DNA of 64,000 bases from Ctena decussata. Lineage: Eukaryota; Mollusca; Bivalvia; Lucinida; Lucinidae. Each line of letters begins with the position of its first letter. Position 1 is the first letter of the stretch. The DNA is taken from NCBI GenBank assembly GCA_963989385.1, contig OZ022503.1, forward strand, positions 65,322,123 through 65,386,122. Reading direction: 5' to 3'. A program made the translations under genes and the position numbers. Under the pieces are notes generated by a model, which searched no databases, had not been told where the DNA came from, and saw only the letters and a list, made by a program, of their open reading frames with translations. Positions 48,501 through 55,200 of this stretch are shown here, piece by piece.

Positions 48501-49097
48501 ATATATATGCGATTTATACCTAATCTAGTTCGAACTGCGATAATCAAATCGAGACGTAATTATAGTCCAAAACAAGTGTTGCTATCAATGACCCAATAGA
48601 GGTCGGCAGAATTATCGTGACGTCGGTGCCGTTGCGCTGTCTCTGTGAAAACAGTGTTAAAGTTTCGTGAGCTGTACTAAGATTTTTTTTGCGAATTTAT
48701 GAGAAAAGAATACATAAATATAAGAACTTAACAGGTGTTAATGAAACATTTACTAACAGAGGGTCGCTTGCCAAGTGAATGAACCCCTGCTCGAGAAGAT
48801 CACAGTATGAACGACAGTGGATCGCTTACAAAGCTTATGACACCCTTTAGGTTTCATTGATACTTTCATACATAAACGTCAGAAATCAAATAAATCAAAG
48901 ATGCTTGCCTGTACATAAAGTTGTCGTGTCGATGTTAGTCTGACCATTCTTCCACTGTCCCCCGGCGCCACAGGAAAGTTTTGTTGCAAACACGGATGGT
49001 CGGTACTTAGTATTGCAGGTAAAGTTACAGACCTTATTGTACTCGCCACTACAGTCAAGAAATGCTCCATTTGTAATTGCTGTGGTGCACTGTTTGC
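33320..49097 (-). CDS. Transmembrane receptor with six CCP/sushi modules, one LDLa and a signalling tail (3' ten exons; 5' end missing)
   Basis: Ten exons on the minus strand (48909-49097, 47521-47700, 46899-47012, 44484-44645, 41747-41923, 39027-39191, 37910-38083, 36431-36566, 34528-34644, 33320-33545) have AG acceptors and GT donors (one GC) and join in frame through all nine junctions. They give about 546 codons ending in TAA. Seven ectodomain exons are phase 1-1 and each encodes one complete module: CCP, CCP, LDLa, then four CCPs. A transmembrane exon and two tail exons (phases 1-2, 2-2, 2-stop) follow. CCPs usually act in adhesion, complement control or ligand binding, and LDLa modules bind calcium and ligand. 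The tail has NPGY and NPMY (NPxY class) and several YxN motifs, suggesting PTB/SH2 adaptor recruitment; that function is inferred. The first visible exon starts in phase 1 and no signal peptide is seen, so at least one upstream exon is missing. I cannot assign orthology; a molluscan sushi-domain or scavenger-type receptor is the best guess. Confidence 0.85.
34436..34499. repeat. 64-bp hairpin (intron)
   Basis: GGACACTTAAAAATAATTAT pairs with the inverse of TAACTATTGTTATGTGTCC, and TTTTCCATTTG / CAAATGGAAAA forms a perfect inner stem around GAA. It is 29 bp downstream of the tail exon 1 donor region. Confidence 0.75.
34528..34644 (-). CDS. Exon: cytoplasmic tail part 1 with NPxY motif
   Basis: A 117-bp phase 2-2 exon with acceptor ATCTTTCAG and donor AG|GTTGGT. 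It begins with basic residues (RLLPGR), has a serine-rich stretch and SAKYSTSD, then ENPGYM. The last is an NPxY motif of the type bound by PTB-domain adaptors or used for endocytosis. The binding role is known for the motif class and inferred here. Confidence 0.82.
34770..35425 (+). mobile_element. TATACCC-ended tandem-repeat element, copy 3 (intron of receptor gene)
   Basis: Left end GGGGCTCACGTATACCCCCG and right end CATACTTCGTATGCAGGGGG then TATAA, so the ends are short inverted TATACCCCC motifs. The interior has two to three ~175-bp repeats (AAACTTTAACGC, GACCTTGACC, CCAGCAGCAGCATC) and a GGACGGAAAGACGGAC tract next to the right end. Confidence 0.68.
35709..35930. mobile_element. 236-bp palindromic MITE, copy 3 (222 bp, decayed)
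   Basis: Same family with small deletions. Left end GAGCTCGATACGTGAAAAA, right end GTTTCGCGGCTA. AAAT at 35705-35708 and 35931-35934. It lies in the intron between tail exon 1 and the transmembrane exon of the receptor gene. Confidence 0.85.
36431..36566 (-). CDS. Exon: juxtamembrane stalk and transmembrane helix
   Basis: A 136-bp exon, phase 1 in and phase 2 out. A short polar stalk rich in K, Q and T (KPQKQTQK) is followed by G-rich and then fully hydrophobic residues: a V/I/L/A run from GAVAGIVV to VVAFVIL of about 25 residues, then YKR as the stop-transfer signal. The acceptor is GTTTTTAG and the donor AG|GTAAAT. The topology is single-pass type I if a signal peptide exists upstream. Confidence 0.88.
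36895..37125. mobile_element. 236-bp palindromic MITE, copy 4 (left end lost)
   Basis: The right half ends GTGTCGTGGCTC at 37125. The left half matches from AAAACCAACAAAGTGG (about 36909) inward, but the terminal ~20 bases are unrecognisable, so no target duplication can be read. It lies in an intron of the receptor gene. Confidence 0.75.
37910..38083 (-). CDS. Exon: CCP/sushi module 6 (membrane-proximal)
   Basis: A 174-bp phase 1-1 exon of 58 residues with acceptor GCTTTCAG and donor G|GTAAGT. Six cysteines: [26 protein letters not shown] and ICQ. It lacks the N-x-T sequon of several siblings. It is the last ectodomain module before the transmembrane exon. Confidence 0.88.
38166..38401. mobile_element. 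236-bp palindromic MITE, copy 5
   Basis: Begins GAGCCGCGATACGAGAAAAC and ends with the inverse; 236 bp. AATT flanks both sides (38162-38165, 38402-38405). It sits 83 bp upstream, in transcription sense, of the acceptor of CCP module 6 and is transcribed within the gene's intron. Confidence 0.92.
38474..38560. repeat. 87-bp hairpin (intron)
   Basis: The inner stem GGAAAAAATTGCTC / GAGCAAATTTTTTCC closes on TTACAG. The outer CTTCTAAAATGGG pairs with CCCCTTTAGAAG. Confidence 0.7.
39027..39191 (-). CDS. Exon: CCP/sushi module 5
   Basis: A 165-bp phase 1-1 exon of 55 residues with acceptor TATTTTCAG and donor G|GTATCT. Six cysteines: [29 protein letters not shown] and NPC. The P-x-I-x-N-G opening is the standard CCP start. 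NFT is a sequon conserved with module 1. Confidence 0.88.
39645..41067 (+). mobile_element. Tandem-repeat transposon of ~320-bp units (intron)
   Basis: Left end AACAAGAGGCCCATGGGCC then AAAGCTCACCAGA. Three to four ~310-330-bp units follow (TGCCATTTTTCAATTTTCCCC at 40149, 40478 and, slightly changed, 40791; CATGGCAACCAATAAAA in each). Next come a GACGACAGACGACGAC simple tract and the right end CCTTCGGCTCTGGTGAGCT. AGCTCACCAGA at the left is the inverse of TCTGGTGAGCT at the right, so the termini are inverted. It lies in the intron between CCP modules 4 and 5. Confidence 0.7.
41421..41512 (-). mobile_element. Truncated SINE tail region
   Basis: Contains GGGTTTAACGTCCCACC and ACGGAGACGGGACC next to a GTAAGTGAGTGA simple tail. 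It matches the TTAACGTCC core of the SINE at 31575 in position and orientation. The tRNA head is absent. Confidence 0.5.
41747..41923 (-). CDS. Exon: CCP/sushi module 4
   Basis: A 177-bp phase 1-1 exon of 59 residues. The acceptor follows a long CTT-rich pyrimidine tract and the donor is A|GTAAGT. Six cysteines: [28 protein letters not shown] and ACV. It is the closest relative of module 2 (47521-47700). Confidence 0.88.
42435..42823. mobile_element. Foldback element with nested hairpins (intron)
   Basis: The outer arms pair: GAATTAAATAACTTGAGAAT (42435) with the inverse near 42804-42823, then GAGAAAATC and GAATTTCAG on both sides, then GGAGCATGGCATACA (42526) with the inverse ending 42730. 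GGAGCATGGC...GCTCC is itself palindromic, and TTACCATAGCAAC / GTTATGGTAACAGAT pair inside. Weaker similarity may extend further outward. It lies in the intron between CCP modules 3 and 4. Confidence 0.7.
43240..43612 (+). repeat. Related tandem-repeat element, degraded
   Basis: Two imperfect ~160-bp repeats (AAAGGTTTAATGCAAAAC twice), an ACGTACGAACGGAAG tract, and a right end CTTCGAACATACTACGTATT that resembles the right end of the TATACCC family. The left end is not defined. Confidence 0.45.
44358..44466. mobile_element. Short palindromic MITE with CCCACTGGGCACAC end
   Basis: The left CCCACTGGGCACACTAGGTT and right GGTTGATTCAACCTTGTGTG...CTGGG are inverse copies, and TTGAATCAAC/TTGATTCAACG runs fill the arms and centre on CACGACG. 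Ends of the same type occur at 29518-29635, 31346-31440, 32934-33015 and 45310-45395. Confidence 0.7.
44484..44645 (-). CDS. Exon: CCP/sushi module 3
   Basis: A 162-bp phase 1-1 exon of 54 residues with acceptor TGTTTCAG and donor G|GTATAC. Six cysteines: [24 protein letters not shown], then G-E-W and NPC. NYT is an N-glycosylation sequon at the same place as NFT in modules 1 and 5. Just downstream in the intron, at 44358-44466, a short palindromic element lies next to the donor. Confidence 0.88.
45310..45395. repeat. CATCGA-rich palindromic mini-element
   Basis: AAAGCAACATCGAATCCATG and CGATGCAACA/TGTTGCATCG form a perfect central palindrome. ACGACATTGTTTTGACCCCGC closes the right side. Confidence 0.5.
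45629..45851. mobile_element. Palindromic element with strong inner hairpin (intron)
   Basis: The inner stem of about 42 bp is formed by GAGCTGAAATGTTCTCTGCT at 45651 with AGCAGAGAACATTTCATACT at 45718, closing on ATGCCAAC-TAAT-GTTGGCAT. The outer arms CCACGAGGTTATAAACTTTTT and the inverse of AAAAACGTTTTATAACCGTGG frame it, with further CAGCTGAG repeats between. Confidence 0.75.
45955..46870 (+). mobile_element. Tandem-repeat element of ~180-bp units (intron)
   Basis: Left end near GTGTCTGTAAGACACTAATG. Then there are four ~180-bp repeats, each with AAAATGACTAAGTTC, AAAGGCTGTAATTCTGTC and AAAAAGATCCATTGAAAACT. A GACAGACGGACGGACAGAC tract follows, and the right end is CTATCGTCACGGGGGCATA. It ends 29 bp before the LDLa exon in coordinate, that is just inside the intron after that exon's donor. 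Confidence 0.7.
46899..47012 (-). CDS. Exon: LDL-receptor class A module
   Basis: A 114-bp phase 1-1 exon of 38 residues that matches the LDLa pattern throughout: C-x4-[22 protein letters not shown] and a final C. Six cysteines and the acidic calcium-binding set (D-G, D-C-E-D, SDE) are present. The acceptor is TTTTAAG and the donor G|GTAAGG. LDLa modules fold around one calcium ion and bind ligands. Flanked by CCP exons of the same phase, it inserts cleanly into the ectodomain. Confidence 0.92.
47521..47700 (-). CDS. Exon: CCP/sushi module 2
   Basis: A 180-bp phase 1-1 exon of 60 residues. The acceptor is AATTTTTCAG and the donor C|GTAAGT. Six cysteines are visible: [25 protein letters not shown] and DAC, with G-V-W before the last cysteine. 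It is very similar to the module at 41747-41923 (shared [20 protein letters not shown]), which suggests these two arose by exon duplication across the LDLa exon. Confidence 0.85.
48090..48192. mobile_element. 103-bp palindromic element
   Basis: AATCTTACACTCGTGGTCAT at 48093 pairs almost perfectly with its inverse ending near 48186, and the stem continues through TTCATATGAAATTT / AAATTTCAAATGAA around a ~15-base loop. Same end motif as 32234-32388. It lies in an intron between CCP modules 1 and 2. Confidence 0.75.
48909..49097 (-). CDS. Exon: CCP/sushi module 1 (as visible), GC donor
   Basis: A 189-bp phase 1-1 exon of about 63 residues. Six cysteines follow the order C-x11-C, then C-x3-C inside CNFTC, then C-x-A-G-G-Q-W and a final C before the donor. 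This is the six-cysteine CCP layout known from selectin CCPs. NFT is an N-glycosylation sequon. The acceptor is TATTCCAG. The donor reads ACAG|GCAAGC, a GC-AG intron. The nearby GT (T|GTACAG) would also leave phase 1, but would join T to the next exon's AG and make a TAG stop, so the GC donor is favoured. The segment between the last two cysteines is longer than in the other modules. Confidence 0.8.
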
Positions 49098-49164
49098 CTG
49101 GAATATTTTAAATAATTCATACTCAAACTTTCTAATACTAAATTAGCACGGTTTCTAAGATACT

Positions 49165-49371
49165 GGGGTCGTATTTATAAAACCACTTAAGGCGTTGCTA
49201 TGCTGTTGCTAAGGCTAAATTTCCATAAAGAAGATTCCCAACAACTATGAAATTTGCTCTTTTTCAGACTGTTCCTCCAGAGCAAATTTCATAGTTGTAG
49301 GAATCTCCTTTATAGAAATTTATCATTAGCAACAACATAGCAACCACTTACGTTTTATAAATACGGCCCCA
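49165..49371. mobile_element. 207-bp palindromic MITE
   Basis: The left arm starts GGGGTCGTATTTATAAAAC. The right arm, inverted from 49371, starts GGGGCCGTATTTATAAAAC. Both continue with GTTGCTATG.TGTTGCTAA, AAATTTC.ATAAAG and CAACTATGAAATTTGCTCT around a short loop at about 49262-49276. There is no open target duplication. It is 68 bp upstream of the first visible receptor exon. Confidence 0.85.
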
Positions 49372-49388
49372 GGTCAGTAAGGCTGACA

Positions 49389-50095
49389 GTTCTGAGATAA
49401 AGATGGCCGAGTTGGAATTATAAGAAACGAATTTTATTTTTCTGGATTTTATGGATGCACAAAAAATGGCGGAATCACCCAAAAACCCTACAAATAGCCC
49501 TTTGGACTTTACTGCGTGTGCGAGTGATTATTCATTTTGAGAGGGACTTTCGAAAAATCCATTTGGGCTTTATTCAGTCTGTGAGTGATTATTCAGTTTG
49601 TGAGTGACTGTTCTGAGATAAAAATGGCCGAGTTGGAATTATAAGAAACGGATTTTATTTTTCTGGATTTTATGGATGTACAAAAAATGGCGGAATCACC
49701 CAAAAACCCTACAAATAGCCCTTTGGACTTTACTGCGTGTGCGAGTGATTATTCATTTTGAGAGGGACTTTCGAAAAATCCATTTGGGCTTTATTCAGTC
49801 TGTGAGTGATTATTCAGTTTGTGAGTGACTGTTCTGAGATAAAGATGGCCGAGTTGGAATTATAAGAAACGGATTTTATTTTTCTGGATTTTATGGATGT
49901 ACAAAAAATGGCGGAATCACACAAAAACCCTACAAATAGCTCTTTGGACTTTACTGCGTGTGCGAGTGATTATTCATTATGAGAGGGACTTTCGAAAAAT
50001 CCATTTGGGCTTTATTCAGTCTGTGAGTGATTATTCAGTTTGTGAGTGACTTTACAAACAGCCCTTTGTGCTTTATTCAGTTTGTGAGTGATTCG
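49389..50095 (+). repeat. Tandem array of 221-bp units (three full, one partial)
   Basis: TCTGAGATAAAGATGGCCGA recurs at 49391, 49612 (one change) and 49833. Each unit includes ATGGCGGAATCACCCAAAAA and TTTGGACTTTACTGCGTGTG, and ends with TGTGAGTGATTATTCAGTTT. The units are about 98% alike by eye. A fourth, shortened unit runs to 50095. It holds no gene. Confidence 0.9.
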
Positions 50096-50183
50096 CTAGG
50101 CTCTACACATTGATTAAAACACACAAATAAAATTCCTTCCTATGATACACAATAACTGAGATTTAGCAATGACACACGTATAG

Positions 50184-50508
50184 CTGGGTACTGTAAGCAG
50201 CTTCAAATACCTAGGAGCAGTTGTCTCAGATGAGGGCTCAAACCAGGAGGTTCTCTCAAGGATTAAACAAGCCACTTCAGCTCTTACCAAGCTGAAACTA
50301 ATATGGAGAGATAACAACATATCTCTTGGATCAAAGGTGAAACTTGTCATTTCCATATTTCTGTATGCCTGTGAATCGTGGACCTTGACAGCAGAGTTAG
50401 AGAAAAGAACGCAGGCCTTTGAGATGAGATGCTACCGAAGGTTACTGAACATTTCATACAAGGACCATATAACCAACGAGGAGGTTTGCAGGAAGATCCA
50501 AGCAGCCA
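50184..50508 (+). pseudogene. Internal RT fragment, same family, cut by the tandem array
   Basis: One open frame over about 108 codons: GTVSSFKYLGAVVSDEGS, LTKLKLIWRDNN, SIFLYACESWTLTAELEK, FEMRCYRRLLNISYKDH and RKIQAA. It stops matching exactly at CAGCC (50504-50508), where the 2,945-bp tandem unit begins. Relative to the 18790 copy, MRS is missing before LVISIF. It is a fragment, not a gene. Confidence 0.85.
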
Positions 50509-50952
50509 TGGTTGATATAGTATTGTGCACATTATATTTAGATATCAAAAGATGTTTCTACTGTCTGATGGTGTTGCAACATATGCCAAATTACATCTCA
50601 GTGCTGAGATGTGGTGCGCCATATGTATGTGAAGTAATGAGGACATTAGAATGATGTTGTATCTCACACTTATAGTTGTTTCATTCAGTAGAAGATACTT
50701 TATATTTGATTTTATAGAAAGAACAAGTCCATTCCATAACCTTGAAAGGATTGCACAAGCCACTGCAGCTCTGATTATTTGAAGCAAGTATGATAAATTT
50801 GAAGCCAGTATGGAATATGATGTATTTCACACTTACGGTTGTATGACTCAATGGATGATATGTTTTCTTTGAAAGATCAAGTCCATCCCATAACCTTGAT
50901 AGGATTGCACAAACCACTGCAGCTCTGACAAAACTGATGCCAATATGGAATT

Positions 50953-52265
50953 GAGGTATCTCACACTAATAGTTACATGATTTAATGAACGATTGGTTTT
51001 TTAATATTAAGAAAATTCTGATTTGATAGAAAAAACAATCTTGCCAATGAGATTGACCCTCTTCAAACATGGCTAAGACCTAGACGTACAACACAACACA
51101 TTGCGGCTTCTCTGAGGCACATAGTGGCCTCTCTGAAGTGCTTGCTAGTTCCGACACCATGGAACACGTGGACACTATTGCACTTGTCATACATCTGGCA
51201 GCATTTTTTATTAATACTATATTTAGTTTATTTCTGTTTAACTAAGTTCCTTTGTTTTTATACCCTTAAATCTATTTAGTTTTAACATTATTTTGCCTTC
51301 TTCCTGTCGCTAACCATGCGATGGCATTGAGTTTTATCTTCTCCATTAGTCTTGTCATAATGACACCCTTATTTCGTTTTTTTCTGATCATTACGCTGAG
51401 ATAGTGGTAATGATCTTTTAGTTTCAGATCTTTTTTCCTTTAAATGTGATTTACAACAAAAGTTGTTTAAGCTAGATAGACATATCTGTGTCCGTGTTGT
51501 AGACAGACATACGATTTAAAGCCATTCAAATTTCAGAATAACTATCTCACACCTATGGTTGTATGATTCAATTGAATATAATTTTCTTTGAAAGACCTTG
51601 TCCATCCCATAACCTTGAAAGGATTGCACAAACCACTGCAGTTCTAACAAAACTGATGTCAATATGGAATTGAGGTATCTCACTCTTATAGTTATATGAT
51701 TTAATGAAAGTTTGGTTGCTTTTGATTATTCAGAAAAGTTTAATTCTGATTTGATAGAAAACACAATTTTGCAAATGAGATTAATCTTCTTCAAACATGG
51801 CTAAGACCCAGACGTACAACACAGCACATTGCGGCTTCTCTGAGGCACCTAGTTGCTTCCCTGAAGTGCTTGCTAGTTCCGACACCATGGAACACGTGGA
51901 CACTATTGCACTAGTCATACATCTGGCAGCATTTTTTATTAATACTATATTTAGTTTATTTCTGTTTAATTAAGTTCCTTTGTTTTTTTACCTTTAAATC
52001 TATTGAGTTGTAACATTATTTTGCCTTCTTCCTGTCGCTAACCATGCGATGGTATTAAGTTTTATCTTCTCCATTAGTCTTGTCATAATGACACCCTTAT
52101 TTCATTTTTTCTGATCATTACGCTGAGATAGTGGTAATGATCTTTTAGTTTCTGATCTTTTTCCTTTTAATATGAACTTACAACAAAGTTGTTTAAGCTA
52201 GATAGACTTATCTGTGTCCGTGCTGTAGACAGACGTACGATTTAAAGCCATTCAAACTTCAGAAT
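50953..52265 (+). repeat. ~719-bp direct duplication inside the tandem unit (unit 1 shown)
   Basis: GAGGTATCTCAC at 50953 and 51672 opens two alignable stretches. They share ACATGGCTAAGACC.AGACGT, TTGCGGCTTCTCTGAGGCAC, CTTGCTAGTTCCGACACCAT, CTGTCGCTAACCATGCGATG and ACGCTGAGATAGTGGTAATG. Similarity is roughly 90% by eye, well below the identity between whole units, so the inner duplication is older than the tandem amplification. Confidence 0.9.
51797..51973 (+). other. 58-codon ORF repeated once per tandem unit
   Basis: ATG at 51797 opens a 58-codon frame ending TAA. The first half is polar (MAKTQTYNTAHCGF) and the last ~25 residues are hydrophobic with a phenylalanine-rich end. The paralogous stretch in the first inner copy has TAG at codon 5. 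It recurs unchanged in the later units because the array is nearly identical, so conservation says nothing about selection. Probably not a gene. Confidence 0.15.
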
Positions 52266-55200
52266 AACTATCTCCACATTATACTCCAAACATAGGTGAT
52301 TCCAGCAAGGCGAAACTTCCAGTCCGTTTCGGAATATAGTTGTACCGGAAATAAATAAATGACGTAAGCAGCGGTGTAAACTGAAAAAGCAGACGACTCA
52401 TGTCACCATAAATATTTGGAAATATTATTAATTCTTTCATAAGGTATGAGTTAAATCAGGTATAGAAATATTGTTTTATATTACCTTCAATAAAGACAAC
52501 CGTAAAGCATCAATGGGAACTTATATTAATGGATACAGAAGCTTTTGATCGGAAAACTTTTTATCCCACCCACCAAATACATTGCTGACAAATGCGATTT
52601 GGGGTAATTTTACAAAATGCTTTGCAAACAATGTGTTGTCTGTGGGCTGTGCTGTTTGTACAATGGTGCGCCACACAGCTCACAGCATTGCATATTGTGT
52701 AATTGTAAAAATCCCATCTGCTAGAAGAGGGTACAGGGTTAGCTCGGTCTCGTGTCATACCCAGTCAGTATTTGATCATACCCCAGCCCTCCGCTATGCT
52801 ACGGGCTGCGTTTAGTTAATATAAGGTTACATTAATCCACAAATAATGAAATTTCTTTAAATAATATTTTTTAAATCAAATGGAATGGAAATGTTTTTGT
52901 TTTTTTGTATTTACATCTTCCAGACAGAGGGGTGCTAATATCGGAAAGATGATCATAGACGCAGAAGTAAGTAAAATATGAATTGCATATTTACCAATTA
53001 AGATAGTGGAATAATGGTCCTTCGTGCCTTTGATTCGAGTTACTCAATGCTGATGATAAAAATACTAACATAATTATGTGTCCTTCAAACAGAGCAGGGT
53101 TATTATAATAAACACATTGTGGTGACCCGAGGGTTGGGCGCCTGTAAACCGGTTAAGGGTCATTGGTTTGTCATGAAAGGTTGGTGACTACTTGTCTCCG
53201 GGGTGTTCATGGCTGAACCAACGCGGTCCCAAGTCCGCGATCACAGTGTGGTTATTCAATGATAACTAACATGTCGGTAGCTATAATAACCTGCTCCGCC
53301 GACATAAGAAGGATGTTAAGATGATACATTTAAACTGAGGCTGTTCATGCAGATATCTGAGCAGTACTGGTGCTGATCAGGCTAGCAATAAAAATCATAT
53401 TGAGGGCACGTGGTGACTAGTTTCACTGTCTAGTAGTATTAAATTATCAGCCATGGTTGATATAGTATTGTGCACATTATATTTAGATATCAAAAGATGT
53501 TTCTACTGTCTGATGGTGTTGCAACATATGCCAAATTACATCTCAGTGCTGAGATGTGGTGCGCCATATGTATGTGAAGTAATGAGGACATTAGAATGAT
53601 GTTGTATCTCACACTTATAGTTGTTTCATTCAGTAGAAGATACTTTATATTTGATTTTATAGAAAGAACAAGTCCATTCCATAACCTTGAAAGGATTGCA
53701 CAAGCCACTGCAGCTCTGATTATTTGAAGCAAGTATGATAAATTTGAAGCCAGTATGGAATATGATGTATTTCACACTTACGGTTGTATGACTCAATGGA
53801 TGATATGTTTTCTTTGAAAGATCAAGTCCATCCCATAACCTTGATAGGATTGCACAAACCACTGCAGCTCTGACAAAACTGATGCCAATATGGAATTGAG
53901 GTATCTCACACTAATAGTTACATGATTTAATGAACGATTGGTTTTTTAATATTAAGAAAATTCTGATTTGATAGAAAAAACAATCTTGCCAATGAGATTG
54001 ACCCTCTTCAAACATGGCTAAGACCTAGACGTACAACACAACACATTGCGGCTTCTCTGAGGCACATAGTGGCCTCTCTGAAGTGCTTGCTAGTTCCGAC
54101 ACCATGGAACACGTGGACACTATTGCACTTGTCATACATCTGGCAGCATTTTTTATTAATACTATATTTAGTTTATTTCTGTTTAACTAAGTTCCTTTGT
54201 TTTTATACCTTTAAATCTATTTAGTTTTAACATTATTTTGCCTTCTTCCTGTCGCTAACCATGCGATGGCATTGAGTTTTATCTTCTCCATTAGTCTTGT
54301 CATAATGACACCCTTATTTCGTTTTTTTCTGATCATTACGCTGAGATAGTGGTAATGATCTTTTAGTTTCAGATCTTTTTTCCTTTAAATGTGATTTACA
54401 ACAAAAGTTGTTTAAGCTAGATAGACATATCTGTGTCCGTGTTGTAGACAGACATACGATTTAAAGCCATTCAAATTTCAGAATAACTATCTCACACCTA
54501 TGGTTGTATGATTCAATTGAATATAATTTTCTTTGAAAGACCTTGTCCATCCCATAACCTTGAAAGGATTGCACAAACCACTGACAGTTCTAACAAAACT
54601 GATGTCAATATGGAATTGAGGTATCTCACTCTTATAGTTATATGATTTAATGAAAGTTTGGTTGCTTTTGATTATTCAGAAAAGTTTAATTCTGATTTGA
54701 TAGAAAACACAATTTTGCAAATGAGATTAATCTTCTTCAAACATGGCTAAGACCCAGACGTACAACACAGCACATTGCGGCTTCTCTGAGGCACCTAGTT
54801 GCTTCCCTGAAGTGCTTGCTAGTTCCGACACCATGGAACACGTGGACACTATTGCACTAGTCATACATCTGGCAGCATTTTTTATTAATACTATATTTAG
54901 TTTATTTCTGTTTAATTAAGTTCCTTTGTTTTTTTACCTTTAAATCTATTGAGTTGTAACATTATTTTGCCTTCTTCCTGTCGCTAACCATGCGATGGTA
55001 TTAAGTTTTATCTTCTCCATTAGTCTTGTCATAATGACACCCTTATTTCATTTTTTCTGATCATTACGCTGAGATAGTGGTAATGATCTTTTAGTTTCTG
55101 ATCTTTTTCCTTTTAATATGAACTTACAACAAAGTTGTTTAAGCTAGATAGACTTATCTGTGTCCGTGCTGTAGACAGACGTACGATTTAAAGCCATTCA

